A stretch of 11,217 bases of DNA from contig JBDKTK010000207.1 of assembly GCA_039680225.1 (NCBI GenBank), forward strand, positions 1 to 11,217, given 5' to 3'. The DNA comes from JBDKTK01 sp039680225 (GTDB lineage: Bacteria > Desulfobacterota > Syntrophia > Syntrophales > UBA4778). This document shows positions 1 through 7,356 of this stretch, piece by piece. A model generated the notes under the pieces. That model saw nothing but the letters and a program-made list of their open reading frames with translations, searched no databases and was not told where the DNA came from. Positions within the stretch are counted from its first letter, which is position 1. The number at the start of each line of letters is the position of its first letter. The position numbers were made by a program, and so were the translations under genes.

Positions 1-511
1 TTATCGGGGCGATTTCCCCTTTTCTGGCAGGAGTGGTCAGGATTACTTCCCTTACACCTGCAACTTTTGCGGGGACAGCCGTCATCAGGACCGATGAGGG
101 ATAAGAAGCCAGGCCTCCCGGGCAGTAAATCCCCACCCGTTGCAGAGGTTTGACTATCTGGCCCAGTTCGATGCCGGGCTCTTCCGAATAGCGCCAGGAT
201 TCTGAAACCTGTTTTTTGTGGAACGCCTCAATCCTTTTTGCCGCGCCGGACAGGAGTTCCAGGTCGCCGCCGGGAACCAGCTTTAAGGCTTCCTGTCTCT
301 CTTTCCGGGAAACCTCGCATGTTTGCTTATCAAGCCGGGCGCCGTCGAACTTCCGGCAGTATTTGAAGACGGCGGCATCCCCGTTCCGCACCACGTCCGA
401 GATGATCTCCGCGACTGCTTTATTGACCCCGGTGTCTTCAAAATCTCCCCTTTTCCTTATTCTTTCGAATATCCGGGGGAAATTTTTGCTCGAAGATCTG
501 ATAATCCTCAT
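1..511 (-). CDS. hisD: Histidinol dehydrogenase, N-terminal part (cut by window edge)
   Basis: This frame stays open from the ATG at 509-511 to the left edge, giving the first 170 residues of a protein normally about 430 long. HisD catalyses the last two oxidations of histidine synthesis, L-histidinol to L-histidine with NAD+, in the cytoplasm. The N-terminal half is recognisable from the segment RVGIYCPGG (residues 125-133), followed by ASYPSSVLM and AVPAKVAGV, the nucleotide-fold core of the family. The zinc ligands and catalytic histidines lie beyond the edge and cannot be checked. The ATG overlaps the murA stop as ATGA, with AGGG seven bases upstream inside murA, so it is probably translated by coupling in the same operon. 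Related operons often have hisG between murA and hisD; here there is no room for it. Confidence 0.93.
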   Translation of the reverse strand, partial: MRIIRSSSKNFPRIFERIRKRGDFEDTGVNKAVAEIISDVVRNGDAAVFKYCRKFDGARLDKQTCEVSRKERQEALKLVPGGDLELLSGAAKRIEAFHKKQVSESWRYSEEPGIELGQIVKPLQRVGIYCPGGLASYPSSVLMTAVPAKVAGVREVILTTPARKGEIAPI

Positions 512-1764
512 TCTCTGACCCTGCTGATCCTGGCCCCCAGGCCGGACAATTTCTTTTCAATCTGTTCGTATCCGCGGTCAATATGGTACACCCTGGAGAG
601 GTCGGTCCTCCCCCGGGCGGCAAGTCCCGCCAGGATCAGGGAGGCCGAAGCCCTCAGGTCCGTAGCCATGACCGGGGCGCCCCGCAGGCCGGATACGCCT
701 TTGACCACCGCGTTTCCGCCCTGCACCTTGATGTTCGCCCCCATCCTCTGGAGCTCGCTGACGTGCATGAACCGGTTCTCAAAAACCGTTTCGCTGATCA
801 GGCTCGATCCTTGCGCCACCGTGAGATAGGCCATTATCTGGGCCTGGAGGTCCGTCGGAAAACCAGGGTACGGAAGAGTCATCACGTCGACGCTGCGAAT
901 CCCTTTATGCCCGATTGCCCGCAGTCCGTCCTCGACGGGTGTTATCTCCATGCCGGTATCGGTCAGCTTTTTAATCAAAGCATCCAGGTGCCCCGGCACA
1001 CAACCCCTGACAACCACATCTCCGGCCGTGATGCCTGCGGCGATTATAAAAGTGCCGGCCTCAATCCTGTCGGGAATAATATCAGCCTCAACGGGGTGCA
1101 ATTTATCAACGCCTTCGATCCGGATCACATCCGTTCCGGCGCCGCTGACCCTGGCCCCCATTCCGTTCAACACCTCTGCAAGGTTGACGATCTCGGGTTC
1201 CTTTGCGGCATTCTCGAGAGTCGTTTCGCCGTCCGCCAGACAGGCTGCCATCATTATGTTTTCCGTCCCGGTGACCGTGGAAATATCGAAGTATATCCTG
1301 GCGCCTTTGAGCCGCTTTGCTTTGGCCTCGAGATAGCCGTCTGCCAGAAATATTTCCGCCCCCATGCGCTCCAGGGCGTTTATGTGGAGGTTGACGGGCC
1401 GCGCGCCGATTGCGCATCCGCCGGGAAGGGATACCCTGGCCTGTCCCAGTCTGGCTACCAGCGGCCCGAGCACCAGGATCGAAGCCCTCATTGTCTTTAC
1501 AAGCTCATAAGGGGCCTCGCAGCAGGCGATGTTTTCCGAATTGATCTGAATGGTGCCGGGCGATTGAGTCCGGCAGCGGGCCCCCATGTGGTTCAGCAGT
1601 TTTTTTACGGTTTTGATATCGCGCAGGTCGGGCACATTCCTGAAGGTGTTCCAGCCTTCGGTCAGCAAAGAAGATACAAGGATCGGCAAAGCGGCATTCT
1701 TTGCCCCGCTGATCAGGACCTCCCCTTTCAGGCGTTCGCCGCCCCAGATTACTATTTTATCCAC
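508..1764 (-). CDS. murA: UDP-N-acetylglucosamine 1-carboxyvinyltransferase
   Basis: MurA transfers enolpyruvate from phosphoenolpyruvate to UDP-GlcNAc, the first committed step of peptidoglycan precursor synthesis, in the cytoplasm. The 418-residue length is normal for the family. The N-terminal SGAKNAALP segment contains Lys22-Asn23, the conserved substrate-binding pair. The active-site loop reads PGGCAIGARPVNLH, with the cysteine at residue 117. This is the residue alkylated by fosfomycin, so the enzyme is the drug-sensitive Cys type rather than the resistant Asp type. The start is GTG (1762-1764), sharing one base with the prmC TAG stop (TAGTG), and AAGGAG lies six bases upstream. It sits between prmC and hisD in one operon. 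Some organisms carry a second paralog (murZ); this window cannot tell whether this is the only copy. Confidence 0.97.
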   Translation of the reverse strand: MDKIVIWGGERLKGEVLISGAKNAALPILVSSLLTEGWNTFRNVPDLRDIKTVKKLLNHMGARCRTQSPGTIQINSENIACCEAPYELVKTMRASILVLGPLVARLGQARVSLPGGCAIGARPVNLHINALERMGAEIFLADGYLEAKAKRLKGARIYFDISTVTGTENIMMAACLADGETTLENAAKEPEIVNLAEVLNGMGARVSGAGTDVIRIEGVDKLHPVEADIIPDRIEAGTFIIAAGITAGDVVVRGCVPGHLDALIKKLTDTGMEITPVEDGLRAIGHKGIRSVDVMTLPYPGFPTDLQAQIMAYLTVAQGSSLISETVFENRFMHVSELQRMGANIKVQGGNAVVKGVSGLRGAPVMATDLRASASLILAGLAARGRTDLSRVYHIDRGYEQIEKKLSGLGARISRVRE

Positions 1765-2663
1765 TAACTTCTCCTTGCCCCGGCTACACGGAAGAGCCCG
1801 GCATAATCCTTTCTGAAGGCGATCCGGTTATAACCTTCTTTTTTCAAGATTTCCTCAATTTTCTGCTTTTGAAGGGCGCCGATTTCCAGAAATAATGCCC
1901 CGCCGGGTTTGAGGAAATCCCGGGCGCCCGCAATGATTGCTTCATGACACTCAGTCCCGTCCGGACCCGGGACAAGCGCTTTTTGGGGTTCGAAATCCCT
2001 GACGCCTCGCGACAGCCCTGAGTATTCTGCTTCAGATATATAAGGGGGGTTTGAGACTATCAGATCGAACTTCCCGTTAACGGGTTCGAAAAGGCTGCCG
2101 GGTACGAACCTGATCCGCAGACCGACATTGTTTTTAGCGGCATTCAGGGAGGCAAGCCGGAGGGCCTCCTCTGATATATCGGTGGCTATTATATCGGCAT
2201 GGGGCAACTCACTCGCAAGCGCCACGCTGACAGCCCCGGACCCTGTTCCGATTTCCAGTATTGAAATCCTGTCTGACGGGCTGAGGTCTTCGGCGGCAAA
2301 CTTCAGCGCCTCTTCCACGAGAATTTCAGTTTCCGGACGCGGTATAAGCACCCGGCGATCAACTGTAAAGGAAAGAGACCAGAATTCCTTTTGCCCGGTC
2401 AGATAGGCAACCGGCTCTCCCGCGTTGCGTCTTGCCAGCAAAGATGTAAACATTTCCCTTATTGGCGCGGGGACGGATATCTCAGGATGAGAGAGAAGAC
2501 GGGTGCGGGTCTCTCCCATGCAGAATGCAAGAAGGACCTCCGAATCAAGGTTCGGGGTCTCCAGTCCGGCGCTTTTCAGTTTTATACAGGCCGAATGTAA
2601 TAATTCAGAAACTGTTTTGCTTTCCGACTGCGGCCCGGAGACTGTATCAGTATTGCCTGCCAT
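1764..2663 (-). CDS. prmC: Peptide chain release factor N5-glutamine methyltransferase
   Basis: PrmC (formerly HemK) uses S-adenosylmethionine to methylate the glutamine of the GGQ motif in release factors RF1 and RF2, which increases peptide release. The protein is 299 residues: an N-terminal helical domain that grips the release factor (about 15-95), then a Rossmann-type methyltransferase domain. Visible motifs are RPETE (109-113), the SAM loop EIGTGSG (137-143) and the catalytic NPPY (205-208), which distinguishes glutamine methyltransferases. The first dozen residues are polar and look like an unconserved extension. The ATG lies 28 bases after the prfA stop with AGGA about eight bases upstream, so enzyme and substrate are made from one transcript. 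The gene ends in a one-base overlap with the murA GTG. Confidence 0.96.
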   Translation of the reverse strand: MAGNTDTVSGPQSESKTVSELLHSACIKLKSAGLETPNLDSEVLLAFCMGETRTRLLSHPEISVPAPIREMFTSLLARRNAGEPVAYLTGQKEFWSLSFTVDRRVLIPRPETEILVEEALKFAAEDLSPSDRISILEIGTGSGAVSVALASELPHADIIATDISEEALRLASLNAAKNNVGLRIRFVPGSLFEPVNGKFDLIVSNPPYISEAEYSGLSRGVRDFEPQKALVPGPDGTECHEAIIAGARDFLKPGGALFLEIGALQKQKIEEILKKEGYNRIAFRKDYAGLFRVAGARRS

Positions 2664-2691
2664 TAGAAATCCTAAGAATACAGGAAGGATA

Positions 2692-3762
2692 TCAGGCGGC
2701 GGAGCGTTTCAGCGCCTCTGCCTGAAAATGTGTGGTGAGGGCGTCGATAATCGGTTGGATATCGCCGTCCAGGATGTTCTCAAGATTATAAAGTGTAAGC
2801 CCGATCCTGTGATCGGTTACGCGGCCCTGGGGGAAATTGTAAGTCCTGATCCGCTCGCTGCGGTCGCCGGTCCCGACCTGGGTCTTGCGGTCCAGGGATA
2901 TTTTCTTGTTCTGCTCTTCTGTCATCCTGTCGAGCAGCCTGGCCCTGAGGACCTTCATCGCTTTTGATTTGTTCTTGAGCTGCGACCTTTCATCCTGGCA
3001 GATGACAACGAGCCCGGTGGGGAGATGGGTGATCCGCACTGCGGAATCTGTTGTGTTGACGCTCTGTCCGCCATGCCCGCCGGAACGGTAAACATCAATT
3101 TTCAGCTCATTGGGGTCTATATTGACTTCGACGTCCTCGGCCTCGGGCAGGATTGCCACTGTTACGGCGGAGGTATGGATGCGGCCCTGGGCTTCCGTGA
3201 CCGGCACGCGCTGGACCCGGTGCACTCCGCTTTCATATTTCAGCTTTCCGTACGCGCCCTTTCCCTCAATTATGCCTATTATTTCCTTGTACCCGCCGAC
3301 GCCCCCGGAGGAAGTGCTGCTGACAATTTCAATCTTCCATCCCATGACCTCTGCATAGCGCGCATACATGCGGAAGAGGTCCGCGGCAAAAAGGGCGGCC
3401 TCATCGCCGCCCGTTCCCGCCCTGATTTCCAGGAAAACGTTTCGTTCGTCATTGGGATCGCGGGGGAGCAGAAGGATTTTCAGGCTCTTCTCCAGCTCTT
3501 CCTGGCGCTGTTTGAGCTGGGGAATCTCCTCCTTGAGCAGCTCTTTGAGGTCCTCATCGTCCTCTCTGAGCAGCTTCTGGTCCTCTTCGATCTGAGAACT
3601 TACCTTCTGGTATTCCCTGTAAGTTTCAATAAGCTCGCGCAGGTCTGAATATTCCTTCGCCAGCCGTTGGAACTCGCTTCTGTTGGCGACCACGGCCGGG
3701 TCGCTCAACATGGATTCCAGCTCCCTGTAGTGCTTGTCTATATCCTGGATTTTTTTGAACAT
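2692..3762 (-). CDS. prfA: Peptide chain release factor 1
   Basis: RF1 recognises UAA and UAG stop codons in the ribosomal A site and triggers peptide release. The 356-residue length is standard. The N-terminal coiled-coil region (about 1-100) is rich in Glu, Lys and Leu. The stop-codon reading tripeptide is PVT (187-189), the P-x-T signature of RF1; RF2 has SPF. The catalytic GGQ is at 231-233 within SGGHGGQSVN, so Gln233 is the expected target of PrmC encoded just downstream. The N-terminus MFKKIQDID aligns with other RF1 proteins, so the ATG is secure. However, there is no clear Shine-Dalgarno sequence, and a 6-bp inverted repeat (3766-3781) lies immediately in front of the start. The gene is 30 bases downstream of rpmE. 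Confidence 0.97.
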   Translation of the reverse strand: MFKKIQDIDKHYRELESMLSDPAVVANRSEFQRLAKEYSDLRELIETYREYQKVSSQIEEDQKLLREDDEDLKELLKEEIPQLKQRQEELEKSLKILLLPRDPNDERNVFLEIRAGTGGDEAALFAADLFRMYARYAEVMGWKIEIVSSTSSGGVGGYKEIIGIIEGKGAYGKLKYESGVHRVQRVPVTEAQGRIHTSAVTVAILPEAEDVEVNIDPNELKIDVYRSGGHGGQSVNTTDSAVRITHLPTGLVVICQDERSQLKNKSKAMKVLRARLLDRMTEEQNKKISLDRKTQVGTGDRSERIRTYNFPQGRVTDHRIGLTLYNLENILDGDIQPIIDALTTHFQAEALKRSAA

Positions 3763-3765
3763 TTA

Positions 3766-3781
3766 TGCTTTGGGAAAAGCA
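3766..3781 (-). promoter_or_regulatory. Small hairpin directly before the prfA start
   Basis: The RNA would read TGCTTT-TCCC-AAAGCA, a perfect 6-bp stem with a 4-base loop ending four bases before the prfA ATG. It lies where a ribosome binding site would be expected and none is evident. It may modulate prfA translation, but it is short and AU-rich and could be chance. Confidence 0.25.
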
Positions 3782-3792
3782 AAACGGGGGTT

Positions 3793-3996
3793 TTACTTTT
3801 TCTCGTATTTCTTGTTGAACTTCTCCACCCGGCCGGCGGTGTCCATGATCTTCTGTTTGCCGGTCATGAACGGATGGCACTGGGAGCAGATTTCAACCTT
3901 GATGTCCTTTTTCGTGGACTTTGTCTGTATCACGTTCCCGCAGACGCAGCTGATAGTGGTCTCATTGTACGCGGGATGAATATTCTTCTTAGGCAT
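3793..3996 (-). CDS. rpmE: 50S ribosomal protein L31 (zinc-binding type)
   Basis: L31 is a small protein of the large ribosomal subunit that bridges to the 30S head. The product is 67 residues, typical of the family, starting MPKKNIHP. Four cysteines at 17, 19, 37 and 40 (CVC and CSQC) match the zinc-ribbon ligands of the C+ form, not the zinc-independent YkgM/RpmE2 paralog. The lysine-rich C-terminus (FNKKYEKK) is usual. The ribosome binding site is strong: AAGGAGG is about seven bases before the ATG at 3994-3996. It is the first gene after the promoter at 4029-4057 and leads the run rpmE, prfA, prmC, murA, hisD. Zinc-type L31 genes are often paired elsewhere with a Zur-repressed substitute; none is present here. 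Confidence 0.97.
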   Translation of the reverse strand: MPKKNIHPAYNETTISCVCGNVIQTKSTKKDIKVEICSQCHPFMTGKQKIMDTAGRVEKFNKKYEKK

Positions 3997-4028
3997 ATAT
4001 TATCCTCCTTGTTTCAGCTAAGGGGCGG

Positions 4029-4057
4029 AATTTAGATCAAATAATCAATCATTTCAA
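4029..4057 (-). promoter_or_regulatory. Putative sigma70-type promoter for rpmE-prfA-prmC-murA-hisD
   Basis: On the minus strand, TTGAAA (4052-4057) and TAAATT (4029-4034) are separated by exactly 17 bases. They match the consensus boxes at 5/6 and 4/6 positions. Transcription would start near 4022 and give a leader of about 25 bases before the rpmE ATG, with the strong ribosome site inside it. Inferred from sequence only. Confidence 0.5.
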
Positions 4058-4086
4058 GGATTATTTATTCGAAAATACGATAATCC
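4058..4086 (-). terminator. AU-rich hairpin just downstream of rho
   Basis: About 18 bases after the rho stop, GGATTAT (minus strand) pairs with ATAATCC over 7 bp. An inner TATT/AATA stem closes a TTCG tetraloop. No continuous U-run follows, so this is at best a weak intrinsic terminator or a 3'-end/processing hairpin for the rho mRNA. Its edge touches the -35 box of the rpmE promoter. Confidence 0.4.
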
Positions 4087-4104
4087 TCAATTTCTCATGC
4101 AGGA

Positions 4105-5352
4105 TCACTGGTTCATTGAATCCAGGAATTCCTTATTGGTATCTGTTTTCCGGATCTTGTCGATAATGAAATCCATGGCATCGACAGGGTTCATTTCCTG
4201 CAGCAGCCTTCTCAGGATCCATATCCTGTTGAGATTTTCCCTCGGGATCAGCAGTTCCTCTTTCCTGGTGCCGGACCTGATCAGGTCAAAGGCGGGGAAT
4301 ACTCTGCGATCGGCAATCCTGCGGTCCAGGTGTAATTCCATATTGCCTGTGCCCTTGAACTCCTCGAAAATGACCTCGTCCATTCTGCTGCCCGTATCTA
4401 CAAGGGCTGTTGCGATGATGGTGAGGCTTCCGCCGGTTTCGATATTGCGGGCTGCGCCGAAGAACCGTTTGGGTTTATGCAGGGCGTTTGAATCAACTCC
4501 GCCTGAGAGGACTTTCCCGCTGGGCGGGACGACCGCATTGTATGCCCGGGCAAGCCGGGTGATGCTGTCGAGGAGTATGACAACGTCGCGCTTGTGCTCG
4601 ACAAGCCGTTTTGCCTTTTCAATCACCATTTCGGCGACCTGTACGTGACGGGTTGCCGGTTCATCAAATGTAGAGGCTATTACCTCTCCCTTGACGTTCC
4701 TTTCCATGTCGGTGACCTCTTCCGGCCTCTCGTCTATGAGGAGCACCATCAGGATCACTTCTTTATGGTTTGCAGTGATGCTATGGGCGATGTCTTTCAG
4801 GAGAACGGTTTTCCCGGCGCGGGGCGGTGAAACAATCAACCCCCTCTGGCCTTTGCCGATCGGAGTAAAAAGGTCCATCGTCCTCGTGGAGATATTCGCC
4901 ACATCCCATTCCAGTTTGAGCTTTTCTTCAGGATACAGCGGGGTGAGGTTGTCAAACAGGATCTTGTCCTTGGCGGCCTCGGGATTCTCAAAATTTACGT
5001 TGTCCACCTTGAGCAGGGCAAAATATTTTTCACCCTCTTTGGGGGGCCTTACCTCTCCTGAAACGGTGTCGCCCGTCCGGAGATTGAACCTCCTGATCTG
5101 GGAGGGCGAAACGTAAATATCGTCGGGTCCGGGCAGGTAATTATAATCGACGGCCCTGAGGAACCCGAATCCGTCCGGCAGCGTTTCCAAAACGCCTTCG
5201 CCTGAAATAATGCCGTTTTTCTCGGTCTGGGCCTGGAGAATTGCGAATATAAGGTCCTGTTTCCTCATGCCGGCAGCGCCCGGCACATTCAATTCCTTGG
5301 CCAGGATGGCAAGTTCGCTGATCGGCTTTCTTTTCATCTCTACAACGTTCAT
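4105..5352 (-). CDS. rho: Transcription termination factor Rho
   Basis: Rho is a hexameric RNA-dependent ATPase/helicase that binds nascent C-rich RNA and stops untranslated transcription. From the ATG at 5350-5352 the protein has 415 residues. The N-terminal domain begins MNVVEMKRKPISEL, aligning with E. coli MNLTELKNTPVSEL. The RNA-binding fold follows, with DGFGFLR (60-66) and PGPDDIYVSPSQIRRF (74-89). The ATPase domain shows Walker A PPRAGKT (176-182, Lys181 as in E. coli), Walker B ILLD (259-262) and the Q-loop PPSGKVLSGG (276-285). No large insertion is present. An in-frame ATG 39 bases upstream (5389-5391) would add MSTNKIIKFKEEE but has no ribosome site, whereas AAGGA sits seven bases before the chosen start. 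It appears to form its own unit between pgeF and rpmE. Confidence 0.97.
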   Translation of the reverse strand: MNVVEMKRKPISELAILAKELNVPGAAGMRKQDLIFAILQAQTEKNGIISGEGVLETLPDGFGFLRAVDYNYLPGPDDIYVSPSQIRRFNLRTGDTVSGEVRPPKEGEKYFALLKVDNVNFENPEAAKDKILFDNLTPLYPEEKLKLEWDVANISTRTMDLFTPIGKGQRGLIVSPPRAGKTVLLKDIAHSITANHKEVILMVLLIDERPEEVTDMERNVKGEVIASTFDEPATRHVQVAEMVIEKAKRLVEHKRDVVILLDSITRLARAYNAVVPPSGKVLSGGVDSNALHKPKRFFGAARNIETGGSLTIIATALVDTGSRMDEVIFEEFKGTGNMELHLDRRIADRRVFPAFDLIRSGTRKEELLIPRENLNRIWILRRLLQEMNPVDAMDFIIDKIRKTDTNKEFLDSMNQ

Positions 5353-5496
5353 TTCTTCTTCCTTAAATTTAATAATTTTATTAGTGCTCATGCCCGCAAG
5401 GCTGGGTTTAAAGGAACTTTTTTACAAGGATTTAGCCACAACGAAATTTTTTAAATAACTGCGGATTTAGATTTAATCAATGGGCAGCTGATTTGA

Positions 5497-5511
5497 TCTT
5501 TTCTCAAAAGA
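5497..5511 (-). promoter_or_regulatory. Small hairpin in the rho leader
   Basis: The stretch 5353-5576 before rho is noncoding and contains no minus-strand ATG before 5391. Within it TCTTTT-GAG-AAAAGA forms a 6-bp stem. Rho leaders in other bacteria are often sites of Rho-dependent autoregulation, but nothing here proves it. The rest of the leader is AT-rich without a clear structure. Confidence 0.25.
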
Positions 5512-5544
5512 AGGAATATGGAATACACCTTTTTGGAGACAGAT

Positions 5545-5568
5545 AAAAATTACAGGAATTGCCCCTGT
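5545..5568 (-). terminator. Weak intrinsic terminator after pgeF
   Basis: Eight bases after the pgeF stop, ACAGG pairs with CCTGT, extended by one G-U pair, around a 5-base loop. It is followed by AATTTTT on the minus strand. The stem is short, so termination would be partial. It overlaps a promoter-like element for rho. Confidence 0.4.
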
Positions 5569-5575
5569 GTGTCAA
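5547..5575 (-). promoter_or_regulatory. Putative rho promoter
   Basis: A perfect TTGACA (5570-5575) is followed after 17 bases by TAATTT (5547-5552), only 3/6 to the -10 consensus. It would give a leader of about 190 bases before the rho start at 5352. The spacer is the hairpin assigned as the pgeF terminator, so the two readings compete or the element is dual-purpose. Confidence 0.4.
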
Positions 5576-5576
5576 G

Positions 5577-6359
5577 TTATTTCTCAATCATAATGAAGTT
5601 CAACTGCCTGCCCGTTTTCTTCTCTGCCCTGTGCGAGAAGAAAATGTCGGTCCTGCATGCAGTGCACAGCCCCGAACCGGAGATATTCCCGGGAGGTATC
5701 CCCAGATTCAGGAGTTGACTCCGGTTCACTCCCGGCAGGTCCAATTTCCATTTTCCCTGCTCGCTGGTTTGTTTGAAAAATTGTGCGGCTGCCCCGGCCA
5801 TTGCATCAAAAACCACTGAATCCACCTCGTAACAGCATGGGCCGATCGCCGGGCCGATGGCGGCCAGGAGATCCTTTGTTTCAATCCCGAAGTTCTCAAT
5901 CATGAAGGCTGCAGCCTTGGAAACGATTTCGAGCGAAGTCCCCCGCCAGCCTGCATGAACGGCAGCTACGGCTTTCAGCTTTCTATCGGCGAGCAGGACC
6001 GGCACGCAATCTGCGGTCTTTATGCAAAGGGCGATCCCCTTTTCGCAGGCGGCCACTGCGTCATATTCAAGCTCTCCATTCCCCGAAACGGGGGGATCAA
6101 GCACCAAAATACTGCTGCCGTGTACCTGGCGCAGGGAGAAGAATTGCCCGGCGGGAATGCCAAATTCGGAAGACAGGACATTGCAGTTGTCCCTGATGTT
6201 TTCCGGCGCATCCCCTTCCATGACACTGAAATTCAGAGAATTAAAAGGAGGGGGGCTCACACCGGAATCACGCGTGCAGAAAGCATGGGCCAGGCCGGGG
6301 ATCTTCAATATATCCGATTCAAGATACGCCACCCTGCCTTTATTAATTAACCGGAACAT
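5577..6359 (-). CDS. pgeF: Peptidoglycan editing factor PgeF (YfiH/LACC1 family)
   Basis: This belongs to the multicopper-oxidase-like YfiH family. In E. coli, PgeF keeps L-Ala rather than L-Ser in the first stem-peptide position; related proteins also show purine nucleoside phosphorylase or adenosine deaminase activity. Numbering from the upstream TTG, the metal site is seen as His86 (RQVHG), Cys124 (TADCVP) and His141 (AVHAGWRG), with the family segment GPAIGPCCYEV and a C-terminal CTACRTDIFFSHR. From the chosen ATG (6357-6359) the protein is 260 residues, normal length. A TTG at 6375-6377 overlaps the rluD stop as TTGA and would add six residues (MRIEEA); I prefer the ATG because no ribosome site precedes the TTG, while AGGA lies 11 bases before the ATG. 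It is the last gene of the run radical SAM, selA, rluD, pgeF. Confidence 0.93.
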   Translation of the reverse strand: MFRLINKGRVAYLESDILKIPGLAHAFCTRDSGVSPPPFNSLNFSVMEGDAPENIRDNCNVLSSEFGIPAGQFFSLRQVHGSSILVLDPPVSGNGELEYDAVAACEKGIALCIKTADCVPVLLADRKLKAVAAVHAGWRGTSLEIVSKAAAFMIENFGIETKDLLAAIGPAIGPCCYEVDSVVFDAMAGAAAQFFKQTSEQGKWKLDLPGVNRSQLLNLGIPPGNISGSGLCTACRTDIFFSHRAEKKTGRQLNFIMIEK

Positions 6360-6373
6360 GGCTTCTTCTATCC

Positions 6374-7354
6374 TCAATTGCCGGCCCTGTATTTGGATTC
6401 TATATGTTCGTTGAGAAAGGTGCGAAGATCTTCCATGTCTTCGGGCAGAGGGGCCTCGAACTCCACTTTTTCGTGTGTCCGGGGATGAGCAAAGGCAAGC
6501 CGCCCGGCATGCAGGGCATGCCTTTTGAGGGACTTGAGCCTGCTGCGGATTTTTGTATCCTGGATCGCCTGGAGCCGTTTTGCTGAATTTCCATAAATAT
6601 TGTCACCCAATATGGGGTGCCCGATGGAATTAAGATGGACCCGAATCTGGTGAGTCCGACCTGTTTCAATCCTTATCTCCAGGAAGGATAAAAACCCGTA
6701 TCTCTCTACGACCTTCCAGCGGGTGAGGGCCTCCTTTCCCCTCCTGCTGTATACAGACATTTTCTTCCGGTCGACAGGATGCCTTCCCACGGCGGCTTCA
6801 ATTACGCCTTCGTCTTCCTTGAAATTGCCGAAGGCAAATGCATAGTACACCTTGGTCACGAGGTGCTTTTTGAACTGATCCGAAAGTTCTCGATGCGCCT
6901 CGTCGGTCTTGGCAACAACGATCAACCCGGAAGTATCCTTGTCCAGCCTGTGCACTATGCCCGGGCGGATCACCCCGCCTATCCCGGAGAGGCCGCGGCA
7001 GTGGTAAAGGATGGCATTGACGAGCGTCCCGTCGTAATTGCCAGCGGCGGGATGGACCACCATGCCGGCAGGCTTGTCAACGACCACGATCGAGCTGTCT
7101 TCAAAAAGTATTTTCAGAGGGAGGTCCTGGGGCAGGGTTTCCAATTCGACCGGCTCTTTCGGCGTTAAAGAGACCGAATCGCCCCTTTTCAAACTGTAAC
7201 CCGCTTTTACATTTTTTCCGTTTACAAGGACAGAACCATCCTCGATCATTCTTTTTATCTGCGAACGTGAGAGTGAGGATTCCTTTGCGGCAAGGAATAT
7301 ATCCAGCCTTTTCCCGCTGTCACTTTCCGAAATTACACATTGCAAATCAGACAT
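6374..7354 (-). CDS. rluD: 23S rRNA pseudouridine synthase, RluD/RluA family
   Basis: The 326-residue protein has an N-terminal S4 RNA-binding domain (about 14-60, with RLDIFLA and SRSQIKRMIEDGSVLVNG) and an RluA-type catalytic domain. The catalytic motif is HRLDKDTSGL (135-144), with Asp138 as nucleophile, preceded by DKPAGMVVHPA (93-103). The later segment RIETGRTHQIRVH is the usual third family motif. RluD in E. coli makes pseudouridines 1911, 1915 and 1917 in helix 69 of 23S rRNA. The S4 domain and HPA segment favour RluD, but family members cannot be separated with certainty by reading alone. The ATG is two bases after the selA stop (TGATCATG) with no good ribosome site, suggesting coupling; its stop overlaps the beginning of pgeF. 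Confidence 0.92.
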   Translation of the reverse strand: MSDLQCVISESDSGKRLDIFLAAKESSLSRSQIKRMIEDGSVLVNGKNVKAGYSLKRGDSVSLTPKEPVELETLPQDLPLKILFEDSSIVVVDKPAGMVVHPAAGNYDGTLVNAILYHCRGLSGIGGVIRPGIVHRLDKDTSGLIVVAKTDEAHRELSDQFKKHLVTKVYYAFAFGNFKEDEGVIEAAVGRHPVDRKKMSVYSRRGKEALTRWKVVERYGFLSFLEIRIETGRTHQIRVHLNSIGHPILGDNIYGNSAKRLQAIQDTKIRSRLKSLKRHALHAGRLAFAHPRTHEKVEFEAPLPEDMEDLRTFLNEHIESKYRAGN

Positions 7355-7356
7355 GA

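Noticed and set aside
583..1767. Long open frame on the plus strand opposite murA (about 394 codons)
   Set aside because: It is fully antisense to a murA with clear motifs; its product shows no recognisable domain and is a shadow of GC-biased codons.
5353..5576. Possible leader peptide or small RNA gene in the rho leader
   Set aside because: There is no minus-strand ATG before 5391 and only one short hairpin. The region is better described as an untranslated leader.
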